A DNA stretch of 19,036 nucleotides from an uncultured Oscillospiraceae bacterium (GCA_900545625.1 UQZS01000035.1:1-19036); one strand, 5' to 3'; shown: positions 8,331-16,456, counted from the stretch's first letter. Translations and numbers: made by a program. Notes: a model not told the origin generated them from the sequence alone.

Positions 8331-8373
8331 AAAAAGGACGGCGCTGCGCCCCGCAAAGGCACAGAACCGTCCC
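8331..8373 (-). terminator. Terminator of the NUDIX-DUF951-prfA operon
   Basis: Read on the minus strand, GGACGG and CTGTGCC pair with GGCGCAG and CCGTCC (a two-part stem with one G-U pair and a small internal loop) and are followed by TTTTT (8335-8331). It begins 14 nt after the prfA stop codon. Confidence 0.85.
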
Positions 8374-8386
8374 CTTGTCTACTCTG

Positions 8387-9472
8387 TTATTCTTTGCTCG
8401 TTTCCCCGGCGTTTTGCAGCTTCTCTGCGGCGTCGGCGGCAAGAAGCGCGTCGATGATCTCGTCAAGGTCGCCGTCGAGGACGGCTTCGAGCCGATAAAG
8501 CGTCAGACCGATGCGGTGGTCGGTCACGCGCCCCTGCGGGAAGTTGTAGGTGCGGATGCGCTCGCTGCGGTCGCCGGTGCCGACCTGCGAACGGCGCTCG
8601 CCCGCGATCTCGGCCTCCTGCTTTTTGCGCTCGATCTCGTAAAGCCTTGCGCGCAGGACGGCAAGCGCCTTGTCCTTGTTGCGGTACTGGCTGCGCTCGT
8701 CCTGGCACTCGACGACCATCCCTGTGGGCAGGTGCGTCACGCGGATGGCGGAGGAGGTCTTGTTGACCTTCTGCCCGCCGGCGCCGGAGGAACGGAACAC
8801 ATCGATCTGCAGATCCGCCGGGTCAAGCTCAAATTCCACCTCCTCGGCTTCGGGCAGCACCGCAACGGTGGCAGTGGAGGTGTGGATGCGCCCCTGGCTC
8901 TCGGTCTCCGGCACGCGCTGGACGCGGTGGACGCCGCTTTCAAACTTCATGCGCGAATACGCGCCCTCGCCCTCGATCATAAAGCTGATCTCTTTGAGCC
9001 CGCCGAGCTGCGTTTCGGAGGCGTTTACGACCTCCAGCTTCCAGCCCTTGCGTTCGGCGTACATCGAATACATACGGAAAAGCCGCGCGGCGAACAATGC
9101 GGCCTCATCGCCGCCTGCGCCCGCGCGGATCTCCGTAATGACGTTTTTCTCATCGTTCGGGTCGCGCGGCAAAAGCAGCACGCGCAGCTCCCGGTCGAGT
9201 TGTTCAAGCCTTTCCTCGGCGGCATGCAGCTCTTCGGTCGCCATGTCCCGCATTTCCCGATCCGCACCGCCCTCGGCGAGCAGCTCGCGCGCCGCGTCGC
9301 GGTCGGCTTCGGCCTTTTGATAAGCATTGTAAGCGTCCGCAATGGGACGAAGCTGCTTTGCTTCGCGCATAAGCGCGGCAAAGCGTTTGGGATCCGCCGC
9401 CGTCTCCGGCGCGCACAAAGCGCGCTCCAGCTCGTGAAGCCGCGCCGTGATCCCCTGTAATTTTTCAAGCAT
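8387..9472 (-). CDS. prfA: Peptide chain release factor 1
   Basis: RF1 recognises UAA and UAG in the ribosomal A site and triggers peptide release. The 361 residues match the family. The tripeptide anticodon region reads RVPET (186-190), a PxT variant as in RF1, which separates it from RF2. The catalytic GGQ is at 232-234 in [18 protein letters not shown]. The start MLEKLQ at 9472 is preferred because RF1 proteins usually begin MLxKL; an upstream in-frame ATG at 9484 would add four residues and lies closer to a possible GGGAAG. Either start overlaps the 3' end of the DUF951 gene (by 8 or 20 nt), so translation is probably coupled. Confidence 0.97.
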   Translation of the reverse strand: MLEKLQGITARLHELERALCAPETAADPKRFAALMREAKQLRPIADAYNAYQKAEADRDAARELLAEGGADREMRDMATEELHAAEERLEQLDRELRVLLLPRDPNDEKNVITEIRAGAGGDEAALFAARLFRMYSMYAERKGWKLEVVNASETQLGGLKEISFMIEGEGAYSRMKFESGVHRVQRVPETESQGRIHTSTATVAVLPEAEEVEFELDPADLQIDVFRSSGAGGQKVNKTSSAIRVTHLPTGMVVECQDERSQYRNKDKALAVLRARLYEIERKKQEAEIAGERRSQVGTGDRSERIRTYNFPQGRVTDHRIGLTLYRLEAVLDGDLDEIIDALLAADAAEKLQNAGETSKE

Positions 9473-9662
9473 CCGAGTTCCCATCTTCCCGCAGAATTTT
9501 TTTCACGCGTTTTTCGATCTTCACGCGCGGCGCCATGAATTCCCTGCCGCAGGTGGTGCAGCGCAGGCGGAAATCCATCCCTGTGCGCAGGACAAGGAAG
9601 GTCTTGCCGCCGCAGGGGTGCGGCTTTTTCATTTCAAGGGTGTCCCCGACGCGTACATCCAT
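9465..9662 (-). CDS. DUF951 family small protein
   Basis: A 65-residue basic protein of the DUF951 family, widespread in Firmicutes and of unknown function. It begins [17 protein letters not shown] and has cysteines at 17, 35 and 38 (HPCGG and CTTCG), which could form a small zinc site with a His. The C-terminal third (44-60) is rich in Lys and Arg, compatible with nucleic-acid binding (inference). GAGGTG lies 6 nt before the ATG. The start directly follows the NUDIX gene's stop, and its end overlaps prfA, so it is the middle gene of a tight three-gene operon. Confidence 0.88.
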   Translation of the reverse strand: MDVRVGDTLEMKKPHPCGGKTFLVLRTGMDFRLRCTTCGREFMAPRVKIEKRVKKILREDGNSDA

Positions 9663-10406
9663 TCAAAGCACCTCAAACGCGCTGCGCTCGGTCAAGAACG
9701 CCTGCGCCTTTTGCAAAATGGCCTTGTCGTTTTCATAGTTGAGCGTAGCAAGGCAGCGCGCATACGGCAGCCAGATGTAGTCTTCGATCTCGCTTTGCTG
9801 GATGACGGTCTTCGTGTCGGCGGTGGTGGCAAGAAAAATCAAAACGGTCTTGTCTATGCGCCCCTGGATGGTATAGGAGGAACGCTCGCAAAAGCCGTCG
9901 AGCACATCGATGTGTAAGCCCGTTTCCTCGAGCACCTCGCGCTTGGCGGTATCCAGGTCGGTCTCGCCCGCCTCCACATGCCCCTTGGGAAAGCCCCAAT
10001 GTGCGCTGCGCTTATTTTTGATGAGCAGGAAACGGCGCTCTTCTGCGTCGCCGCGGAATACGACCGCTCCGCAGGAACGTTCGTAAAAGCATTCGATCTT
10101 TACGCCCTTGCCCTTGTGCCGAAAGGCAACGGCAGGGCGGATATCGTGGATGATGAACCGCTTGGATTTCGGCGAAACCACCAAAAAGACGGCGTGCGCC
10201 TGCTTGTCCCGAATGATGGCGATGACGCGCCCGTCAAACCGCCGAACGGGATGATTCACGCCCATGATATAGGCGCCCGCAACAGGGAAGCGTGCATCCA
10301 GCCCGCTTTCGACAACGCCGAAGTTCAGCAGATATTTCGTATTGGTCTCGCTGTCAAAGCGGCCGAGGGGCTTGGTGACCCGCACTCTGACAAATTTACC
10401 CAACAT
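9663..10406 (-). CDS. Pyrophosphatase-like/NUDIX hydrolase fusion
   Basis: A 247-residue two-domain protein. Residues 1-105 resemble the inorganic-pyrophosphatase-like module found N-terminal to NUDIX domains in many clostridia (AYIMGVNHPVRRFDGRVIAI, then FLVVSP), but acidic catalytic residues of true pyrophosphatases are not obvious. Residues 110-245 are a NUDIX domain with a perfect Nudix box, GX5EX7REUXEEXGU, at 142-164 (GHVEAGE ... REVLEETGL). NUDIX enzymes hydrolyse a nucleoside diphosphate linked to another group; the nearest look is the Ap4A/MutT type (AHWGFPKGH), but the substrate is not certain. The start ATG has AAGGAG 11 nt upstream. It is the first gene of the operon with DUF951 and prfA. 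Confidence 0.9.
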   Translation of the reverse strand: MLGKFVRVRVTKPLGRFDSETNTKYLLNFGVVESGLDARFPVAGAYIMGVNHPVRRFDGRVIAIIRDKQAHAVFLVVSPKSKRFIIHDIRPAVAFRHKGKGVKIECFYERSCGAVVFRGDAEERRFLLIKNKRSAHWGFPKGHVEAGETDLDTAKREVLEETGLHIDVLDGFCERSSYTIQGRIDKTVLIFLATTADTKTVIQQSEIEDYIWLPYARCLATLNYENDKAILQKAQAFLTERSAFEVL

Positions 10407-10439
10407 CTGTCTTACGACTCCTTACGTTTAACTACCCCT

Positions 10440-10468
10440 ATTATACAGGAAAGAAAAATGCGTTTCAA
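10440..10468 (-). promoter_or_regulatory. Sigma-A-type promoter of NUDIX-DUF951-prfA
   Basis: Minus strand TTGAAA (10468-10463), a 17-nt spacer and a consensus TATAAT (10445-10440), about 34 nt before the NUDIX start codon. This is the best match to consensus in the window. Confidence 0.9.
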
Positions 10469-10512
10469 GGGGTTTTTCCCGCTGCAAAACGCGGCAGCGT
10501 ACAAATTCCCGA

Positions 10513-10541
10513 TTGAAAAGGGCAGGATTTTATGATAGACT
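10513..10541 (+). promoter_or_regulatory. Promoter of the envelope operon
   Basis: TTGAAA (10513-10518), a 17-nt spacer and TAGACT (10536-10541), 38 nt before the lipoprotein start. The -10 is weak, so the exact register is uncertain. Confidence 0.55.
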
Positions 10542-10579
10542 AACAATATCTATACGATGTTTTCCCGGAGGCAAGGCGC

Positions 10580-12337
10580 ATGAAAAAAGAAAAATGGCTG
10601 ATCCTTATAGCGGTGCTGCTGCTCGTATCGGTATTCGCCGGGCTTTCGGCGTGCGGCGGGAATGAGAAGACAAGCTCGACGGTGGTGGTCACCGACGAAA
10701 ACGGCGAGCCGCTGACCGACGCGAACGGGAACCCGATCACGGCGGTGCTCCAAGGCGAGATCGTAGAGCTCACCAACGCGAACGGCGAAAAGATCTATGA
10801 CGAAAACGGCGAGGTACGGACCACCGTGATCTACGGCGAGCAGCAGGTCGCCGTACCCGTCACCGATGAAAACGGAAACCTTGTGTATGACGAAGCGGGC
10901 AACCTCGTGACCACGATGGTGTCCTACACGACCACCACGGTGGGCAGCGGCGGGATCACGGGCATCCCCATCACGGACTCAAACGGCAATATCGTCACCT
11001 CCCCGAACGGGGACCCGCTGACCTATACCGCAACGTACACGGTCACACCCGCCTTGCCGGGGCAGAACACGGCGAATTGGAGCTCGACCTTCGGCGGCAC
11101 GGGCGGGGATTCGTTCGTGGACACGGCGGCGACGCCCGACGGCGGCTTTGCGGCGCTTGTGCAGGCCAATTCCAAGGACGGCAGCATGGCTTCTCTTGCG
11201 GGCGATTCCGCAGCGCCTATCCTCGTTTTGATCAAATATTCCCGCCGCGGGAGGCTCGAATGGCGGCAGACCGTCTCCTCCGACAGCGGCGTGCAGGCCA
11301 CGGGGCTTGCGGTGGACGAGGACGGCAATATCGCCGTCTGCGGTTTGACGCGCGCGACGAACCTCGGTTTTGCGGCGGCGGGCGACTATGACGCGGTCGT
11401 ATTCAAATTCAACGGCGACGGCGAATTACAGTGGACGAGGAACTTCAGCGGCAGCCGTGCCGACGGCTTTGAGCAGATTGCCGCCGCCCCCGACGGCGGG
11501 TTCGTTGCGGTCGGGTATTCGAGCTCTTCGGACGGTACCGGCGCTTCGCTCGGGCTCTCCGCTGCGCGCTCGGCGCCGATCGTCGTAAAATTCGGTGCGG
11601 ACGGCTCGATCGCCTGGCAGCGCGCCGTCGGCGCGACCGGCGACACCTTGACGAGCGTTGCGGTGGACACGGACGGCAGTGTTTATGCCGCGGGCAACTT
11701 CACGTCATCGGGCGCGAACAGCCTGTTTACAAGCTACGGCCGTGCGGATGCAGGGCTTGTGAAGTTCTCTTCGTCCGGCGAGCAGCAGTGGGTGCAGCAG
11801 TTCGGCGGTTCGCGGGTGGACAACTTCTTAGCGGTTACGGCGGCTTCGGACGGCGGCTGCGTCGCGGTGGGGCGCTCGGCTTCACGCGACCGGACGATGT
11901 CGAAGCTTTCCAACAACGGCGGCTATGACGCCATTATGGTCAAGTACAACGCCGACGGCTCCATAGCCTGGCAAAGCGTTGTGCACGGCCTTTTGGATGA
12001 CTGCTTTACCGGCGTCTGCGCGACGGAGGACGGCTACGCGCTTGCCGGGTACACGAATTCCTCCAACAGCGACTTCCGCAAGGTCGGCAACCGCGGCGGC
12101 ACGGACGCCTTTCTCGTGCGCACGGACGCCTCCGGCGAGGTGCTGGAGAACACGCTGCAAAGCTACGGCGGTACACGTGACGACCGCTTTAACGGGATCT
12201 GCGTGCTGGAAAGCGGCGAGCTCGTCGCCTGCGGCGCCACGCTTTCGACAGACGGGGACCTTGTCGGCTCTGCGCCTGCCTCCGACGGGAAAAACACGGT
12301 CGGCATGATCGCGCGCTTTGAAGCGGCGAAAGACTAA
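10580..12337 (+). CDS. Beta-propeller lipoprotein with Asn-Gly repeat stalk
   Basis: Predicted surface lipoprotein of 585 residues. The signal peptide ends in a lipobox LSAC (Cys25), so the mature protein should be lipid-anchored outside the membrane. Residues 38-150 hold four related units, each with two NG or AG turns (for example TDENGEPLTDANGNPITAV), probably a beta-rich stalk. From about 167 to the end there are seven repeats of roughly 55-60 residues with a Trp-led strand, a GG-D segment and a DGG-hydrophobic-G strand (WSSTFGG, WTRNFSG, WVQQFGG and similar), which suggests a seven-bladed propeller. No catalytic motif is seen; ligand binding or scaffolding is likely. GGAGG lies 8 nt before the ATG. 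It is the first gene of a four-gene operon. Confidence 0.85.
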   Translation: MKKEKWLILIAVLLLVSVFAGLSACGGNEKTSSTVVVTDENGEPLTDANGNPITAVLQGEIVELTNANGEKIYDENGEVRTTVIYGEQQVAVPVTDENGNLVYDEAGNLVTTMVSYTTTTVGSGGITGIPITDSNGNIVTSPNGDPLTYTATYTVTPALPGQNTANWSSTFGGTGGDSFVDTAATPDGGFAALVQANSKDGSMASLAGDSAAPILVLIKYSRRGRLEWRQTVSSDSGVQATGLAVDEDGNIAVCGLTRATNLGFAAAGDYDAVVFKFNGDGELQWTRNFSGSRADGFEQIAAAPDGGFVAVGYSSSSDGTGASLGLSAARSAPIVVKFGADGSIAWQRAVGATGDTLTSVAVDTDGSVYAAGNFTSSGANSLFTSYGRADAGLVKFSSSGEQQWVQQFGGSRVDNFLAVTAASDGGCVAVGRSASRDRTMSKLSNNGGYDAIMVKYNADGSIAWQSVVHGLLDDCFTGVCATEDGYALAGYTNSSNSDFRKVGNRGGTDAFLVRTDASGEVLENTLQSYGGTRDDRFNGICVLESGELVACGATLSTDGDLVGSAPASDGKNTVGMIARFEAAKD

Positions 12338-12358
12338 ACAAAAAGGAAACGGAAAACT

Positions 12359-13087
12359 ATGACGGAAACGCAACTGCCCGGCTACCTGCCGCGGCGTCAC
12401 CAGATCCTCTGGCTCGTGCTGCGCGCGGGGATCATGCTCTGGGGCATCTACGGTTTGTTTCACGGCTCGGTCGTGGAATTTTTAGAGGCGATCTTCGCCA
12501 TCCTCTTTACGCACCTGTGGGATTTCTTTCAGGTGTTCGGCGGCAGGTCGTTCATCACCCGCGTGGACTACCTGTCGGGCACGATGCTGAATCTGTTTAT
12601 TTTTGTCGGGGTGGTCGTGGGTACTACGCTCAACAACCGCACCGACTTCCACAGCTTTGATGTCGTGACGCATTTCTTCGCGGGCTTTATCGCCGCGTGG
12701 TTCGCCTATGACTTTGCCGTGATCATCCAGGGGCGGCACGGGCGGCTCTCACCGGCGCTCGCGTCGCTGTTCGCGCTGTGCTTTTCACTCGGGATCTCCG
12801 TCGGGTGGGAGATCTATGAATTCACCATGGACCGGCTTTACGGGATGCACCTGCAATGCTCCACGCCCACCTCGGAAGCGGGGCTTTTGGACACCATGGG
12901 CGATTTTATCATTTCGGCGGCGGGCGCGCTCGCCGGCATGTTCTTAGTCGCCTTTTATAGAAACGGAAAATTCGGTAAAAATAAAAAACAGATACGGGAA
13001 CGAATCGCCCGCGAGAAGCGTGAAAACGAGATCAAGCAGCAGCTTTGGGAGGCCTATGTGCATGAGCAAGACCATCATCACAACTGA
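12359..13087 (+). CDS. YjdF/DUF2238-like integral membrane protein
   Basis: A 242-residue protein with six predicted membrane segments (about 16-34, 39-57, 74-91, 102-123, 134-155, 180-200) and a charged, Lys/Arg-rich cytoplasmic C-terminus ending in a His cluster. Conserved-looking polar residues sit in or beside the helices: H105 in VVTHFFAG, E151 and E154 in GWEIYEF, D178 and D182 in DTMGD. This pattern is that of DUF2238/YjdF proteins, whose function is not established; metal binding is possible. AAAGGAA precedes the start. It begins 21 nt after the lipoprotein gene, and its last 26 nt overlap degV. Confidence 0.72.
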   Translation: MTETQLPGYLPRRHQILWLVLRAGIMLWGIYGLFHGSVVEFLEAIFAILFTHLWDFFQVFGGRSFITRVDYLSGTMLNLFIFVGVVVGTTLNNRTDFHSFDVVTHFFAGFIAAWFAYDFAVIIQGRHGRLSPALASLFALCFSLGISVGWEIYEFTMDRLYGMHLQCSTPTSEAGLLDTMGDFIISAAGALAGMFLVAFYRNGKFGKNKKQIRERIAREKRENEIKQQLWEAYVHEQDHHHN

Positions 13088-13913
13088 CAGCCCTGCGGAT
13101 GTGCCGGCAGAGCTTCGGGAGCGTTACGGGATCCATGTTATCCCGCTGCACATCACGCTCGACGACAAGAGCTATGAAGACGGCGTAAATATCACGCCCG
13201 ACGACCTCTACGCCTTTTACCGCGAAAAGGGCAGGCTGCCGAAGACCGCGGCGGTTTCGATCCCCGAATATATGGACTTTTTCGGCGCGCTGACGGCGGA
13301 CGGCAGCGCGGTGGTACACGTGGCGTTTACCTCGAAGCTTTCCGTGACGTACCAGAACGCCTGCCTTGCGGCCGCGCAGTTTGAAAATGTCTATGTCGTG
13401 GACTCCAAGAGCCTGACGACGGGCATCACGCTGTTGTGCATCAAGGCGTGCGAGCTCGCCCGGGCGGGCATGGATGCGAAAACGATCGCCCACGAGCTTG
13501 AATACAAGCGTGAAAAGGTCGTGACGAGCTTTATTCTGGACAAGCTCGAATTCCTCCACAAAGGCGGGCGCTGCTCAGGCCTTACGGCGCTCGGTGCGAA
13601 CGTGCTGGGCATCAAGCCCTCCATCGTTATGCGCGACGGGGCGCTTGTCGTGGGCAAAAAGTACCGCGGCAAACTGGAGGCGTGCCAGATGCAGTATGTG
13701 CGCGATCTTTTAAAGCAATACGAAGGGCAGATCGACACCGACCGCGCCTTTCTTTCGCATACGGCGGGCGTTTCCGACGAGCAGCTGCGTGCGCTGCAAA
13801 AGGAAGTCCACAAAACCGTGAAGTTCAAGGAATATTTCGTCTCGACCGTGGGCTGCACCATCACCACGCACTGCGGCGAACGGACGTTTACGCTGGAATT
13901 CATGCTCAAATGA
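13062..13913 (+). CDS. DegV family fatty-acid-binding protein
   Basis: A 283-residue cytosolic protein of the DegV/FakB family, which present fatty acids to the kinase FakA for entry into phospholipid synthesis. Seen are the N-terminal TDSPAD motif (8-13), VVDSKSLTTG (112-121), and the family block ILDKLEFLHKGGRCSG (158-173) followed by ANVLGIKPS. The fatty-acid carboxylate loop, usually LSGTYQ, reads LSVTYQ here (93-98), a Gly to Val change. The start is ATG 13062, because GGGAGG lies 9 nt upstream; two earlier in-frame starts are badly spaced or unlike the family. It overlaps the preceding membrane protein gene by 26 nt. No fakA is in the window. Confidence 0.9.
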   Translation: MSKTIITTDSPADVPAELRERYGIHVIPLHITLDDKSYEDGVNITPDDLYAFYREKGRLPKTAAVSIPEYMDFFGALTADGSAVVHVAFTSKLSVTYQNACLAAAQFENVYVVDSKSLTTGITLLCIKACELARAGMDAKTIAHELEYKREKVVTSFILDKLEFLHKGGRCSGLTALGANVLGIKPSIVMRDGALVVGKKYRGKLEACQMQYVRDLLKQYEGQIDTDRAFLSHTAGVSDEQLRALQKEVHKTVKFKEYFVSTVGCTITTHCGERTFTLEFMLK

Positions 13914-13927
13914 TCGGAGGCGCTCGG

Positions 13928-14833
13928 ATGAAACGATGGATAGGCGCGTGCGCGGCGCTCGTGCTTTTGCTCGCTTCGCTTTCGGCGTGCGGAACGGATG
14001 CGGGCGCTGAGGTGAACGGTTCGCCCGTGGGCGAGGGCGTTTGCCTGTATTTTGACGACCTTGCGCGCAGCGAGGCCCCGGATGCGGATGAAGCCGCGCG
14101 CCAGGCTTCGGCAGACAAAATGCTCGCCGAGTATGTCGCGATCAACTCCGCCTTCACGGGGCGGGGACTTTCGCTTACGGTCGTGCAGAAAGCCGAAGTG
14201 TCGCAGACGGTCAACGACCTTTGGCGGCTGTTCGGCGATTACTATACGAATTTGGGCGTTACCAAGCAGGATCTTTGGAAGGTCGAGACCTCAGAAGCCT
14301 ATAAGGACGCCGTTATGACCGACTATTATGCCGCCGACGGCGACGAGCCGGTGGACGAAGCGACGCTGCAGGCGTATTTCAGCGAAAATTATATCGCGTT
14401 CCAATCCATCACGGGCTTTTTGACCACGGTGGATGACAGCGGCGATGCGGTTGCGATGTCGGAAACGGAGCGCGCGAACATCGTTACGTCGTTTGAGAAT
14501 ATGGCAAGTTCGATCGCGGGCGGGTCGTCCGTTGCTGAGGAAGCAGCGAAAGCGAGCAATACCATTTCCAATACGGAGACGGTCGTGGTCTCGCGCGCGG
14601 ACGAAAATTATTCCGATGCGTTTTTCGAGCACGTTTTCGCCATGGAAAACAACACCGCTTCGGTCTTTACCGACGGCGACTATGTGTTTCTCGTGCTGCG
14701 TGAGGACATCACCGATGCCGAACGCAACCTGTTCGCCGACTATCGAACCGATTGCCTGCGGACGCTCAAGGGCGAGGAATTCGATACGGTCGTCGCCGCA
14801 TGGGCGGAAAGCTATGCGGTCACACGGGTGTGA
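13928..14833 (+). CDS. PrsA/SurA-like lipoprotein, probable foldase
   Basis: A 301-residue lipoprotein with a short signal peptide and lipobox LSAC (Cys21). The body is helical and follows the SurA/PrsA chaperone pattern: a long helical region (about 55-135), the phrase PVDEATLQAYFSENY that normally leads into the parvulin domain, and a final strand DYVFLVLREDI near the C-terminus. The central parvulin region lacks the usual AxHIL motif, so isomerase activity is doubtful and a holdase role is more likely (inference). The start has GGAGG 7 nt upstream; an ATG at 13910 that overlaps the degV stop is less well placed. It is the last gene of the operon and is followed by a terminator. Confidence 0.75.
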   Translation: MKRWIGACAALVLLLASLSACGTDAGAEVNGSPVGEGVCLYFDDLARSEAPDADEAARQASADKMLAEYVAINSAFTGRGLSLTVVQKAEVSQTVNDLWRLFGDYYTNLGVTKQDLWKVETSEAYKDAVMTDYYAADGDEPVDEATLQAYFSENYIAFQSITGFLTTVDDSGDAVAMSETERANIVTSFENMASSIAGGSSVAEEAAKASNTISNTETVVVSRADENYSDAFFEHVFAMENNTASVFTDGDYVFLVLREDITDAERNLFADYRTDCLRTLKGEEFDTVVAAWAESYAVTRV

Positions 14834-14851
14834 GCGGCGAAAAGCCTAAGC

Positions 14852-14892
14852 AAAAAGCGGGTATGTGTCATCTGCGACACATACCCGCTTTT
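14852..14892. terminator. Bidirectional terminator after the envelope operon
   Basis: A perfect 17-bp stem (14853-14869 and 14876-14892) with loop ATCTGC has an A run on the left and a T run on the right. It can end both the plus-strand operon and minus-strand transcripts from the dehydrogenase gene. Confidence 0.92.
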
Positions 14893-15005
14893 CAGAGCAC
14901 AGAATACAGAGGTTAGAAGTCAGAAACGGCATGAGCGGAATTGTGCGAAGCCGCAGCTTTGCATGAAACCCGCCTGTACCGCATCTGATCTCTGTTTTCT
15001 AAAAT
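14893..15005. repeat. Degenerate intergenic repeat copy
   Basis: This stretch has no gene. It contains a TTAGAAGTCAGAAA-like tract (from about 14912) and a block at 14944-14973 that resembles 5991-6019 (TGCG, AAGCCG, CTTTGCA and GAAACC shared in order). It is probably a decayed member of a repeat family also seen before the TSCPD gene and at 16043-16375. Confidence 0.5.
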
Positions 15006-15962
15006 CTAATTCACTACGTGGATGGGCGTGCCTTTTGCGAACGCCGCAAAATTTTCTTTTAAGATCGACATCAGCCGTGCGCGCGTTTCAAACCCCGCCC
15101 ACGCGATGTGCGGGGTGACGAGGCAGTTCTTCGCGTGTAAAAGCGGGTTGTCGTGGGCGGGCGGCTCCGTGGTGAGCACGTCGAGTCCTGCGCCCGCAAG
15201 CCGCCCTTCGTTCAGCGCGTCGGCGAGCGCCGCCGCGTCCACTACGGGACCGCGCGCGGTGTTGATCAGGTACGCCGTCGGTTTGCAGCGCGCAAGGAAC
15301 GCCGCGTCCACAAGGTTTTCGGTTTTTTCGGTGAGCGGGCAGTGCAGCGTGATGAAATCCGACCGGGCGGCGAGGTCTTCGAGCGTCGTCCATTGAAAAT
15401 TTTTGCGCGCACTCTGGTCGGTCTCATGCCCGGAAACGGCGAGCACCTGCATATCGAACGCGGCGGCGATGTCTGCGACCTTCTGCCCGATGCCGCCGAA
15501 GCCGATGATGCCGAGCGTCTTGCCGGCGAGCTCTGCGAGCGGCGCTTTCCAGAAGCAGAAATCCGGGCAGCGGCTCCACTCGCCCGCGTGCACCGCTTCG
15601 GAATGCAGGGCGACGCGGTTCGTAAAGGCGGTCAGGAAGGCGAACACAAGCTGCGCGACCGCCCCGGTCGAATAGGCGGGGATATTGGAAACAGGGATCC
15701 CCTTTTGGCGCAGGTACGCGCCGTCCACCACGTTGTAGCCTGTGGAAAGCAGCGCGACGAAGCGGAGATTCAGCATTTGGTCGATCTCCGTTTTCCCGAG
15801 CGGGGTCTTGTTGGTCACAACGATTTCGGCGTCGCGGGTGCGTTCTACGATCTTTTCACGCGGCGTGCGGTCATAGACGGTCACGTCGCCGTAGGCGGAA
15901 AACCATTCCCAGGAGAGGTCGCCGGGGTTGGTGGTGTAGCCGTCTAAAATGACGATTTTCAT
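15006..15962 (-). CDS. D-2-hydroxyacid dehydrogenase, glycerate dehydrogenase-like
   Basis: A 318-residue NAD(P)-dependent oxidoreductase of the D-isomer-specific 2-hydroxyacid dehydrogenase family. The Rossmann loop GFGGIG is at 154-159. The catalytic triad is present: R237 in NTARGP, E266 in TTEPPAHDNPLL and H285 in TPHIAWAG. The N-terminus (ILDGYTTNPGDLSWE) is typical of the glycerate dehydrogenase/hydroxypyruvate reductase subgroup, so interconversion of hydroxypyruvate and D-glycerate is the best guess; a 2-ketoacid reductase of other specificity cannot be excluded. The start is ATG 15962, with AAAGGATG upstream; a longer open frame adds 20 residues unlike the family. It is a single-gene unit convergent with the envelope operon. 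Confidence 0.92.
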   Translation of the reverse strand: MKIVILDGYTTNPGDLSWEWFSAYGDVTVYDRTPREKIVERTRDAEIVVTNKTPLGKTEIDQMLNLRFVALLSTGYNVVDGAYLRQKGIPVSNIPAYSTGAVAQLVFAFLTAFTNRVALHSEAVHAGEWSRCPDFCFWKAPLAELAGKTLGIIGFGGIGQKVADIAAAFDMQVLAVSGHETDQSARKNFQWTTLEDLAARSDFITLHCPLTEKTENLVDAAFLARCKPTAYLINTARGPVVDAAALADALNEGRLAGAGLDVLTTEPPAHDNPLLHAKNCLVTPHIAWAGFETRARLMSILKENFAAFAKGTPIHVVN

Positions 15963-15992
15963 AAAGCGCACATCCTTTCTTTGGTATATTGT

Positions 15993-16022
15993 ATCATAAA
16001 AATTCATACTATAACAGCACAA
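15993..16022 (-). promoter_or_regulatory. Promoter of the dehydrogenase gene
   Basis: Minus strand TTGTGC (16022-16017), an 18-nt spacer and TATGAT (15998-15993), 31 nt before the start codon. An overlapping TACAAT a few bases on is an alternative -10. Confidence 0.5.
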
Positions 16023-16042
16023 AATGCGTGCGAGCAGCGATC

Positions 16043-16375
16043 AGCGTTCAGAAATCAGAGATCCGAGGGCAGATGCGGAAGAATCAAATTTTCTGCGAAG
16101 CCTTTTGGTTGTGCGAAAGCGGTTTACGCAACTGCTGTCTATTAACCTCTACTTTGTCGCTCTCTCCCTCCGTCATGCGCAGAAGCGCATGACACCTCCC
16201 TCGTCAGAGGGAGGAAAAGATTTCTACAAACTTTCGGGCAGCGATTCCCCCTCTGACGAGGGGGATGCCGCCATCAGCGGCAGGGGGAGAGAGGGAAACT
16301 ACGCCGCGCAGTCGGTAAAAGTCCAAGCGGCAAACCACCCCGCTTCTGACCTCGGATTTCTAACATCTGAACTCA
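16043..16375. repeat. Composite inverted-repeat element
   Basis: The gap between the dehydrogenase and VTT genes (15963-16456) holds no convincing gene and is mostly this element. Outer arms 16043-16073 and 16345-16375 match in inverted orientation at 24 of 31 positions. Inside lie a GTCATGCGC/GCGCATGAC hairpin, a CCTCCCTCGTCAGAGGGAGG palindrome (about 16194-16213), and a related CCCCCTCTGACGAGGGGG palindrome (about 16247-16264) with a GCCGC/GCGGC hairpin in the opposite half. This arrangement fits mobile palindromic repeats known from clostridial intergenic regions. Its right end is 3 nt from the -35 box of the VTT gene. Confidence 0.7.
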
Positions 16376-16378
16376 GTA

Positions 16379-16407
16379 TTGACCTGCCCGCCGATTTGTT
16401 ATAAAAT
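16379..16407 (+). promoter_or_regulatory. Promoter of VTT-galK-M42 genes
   Basis: TTGACC (16379-16384), a 17-nt spacer and TAAAAT (16402-16407), 49 nt before the VTT gene start. The repeat element abuts it upstream. Confidence 0.7.
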
Positions 16408-16456
16408 ACGAAATAGATTAAAATGGTATACTCTGCGGCAAAAGGAGGTGCGGCGC

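Noticed and set aside
8375..9460. 361-residue plus-strand open frame
   Set aside because: It lies exactly antisense to prfA; long mirror frames are expected in G+C-rich genes, and no ribosome binding site or known family is seen.
13882..14833. Alternative ATG at 13910 for the PrsA-like gene
   Set aside because: It overlaps the degV stop, but the GGAGG at 13916-13920 lies downstream of it and is correctly spaced for 13928.
16024..16404. 126-residue open frame before the VTT gene
   Set aside because: It is made of palindromic repeat sequence and overlaps the promoter.
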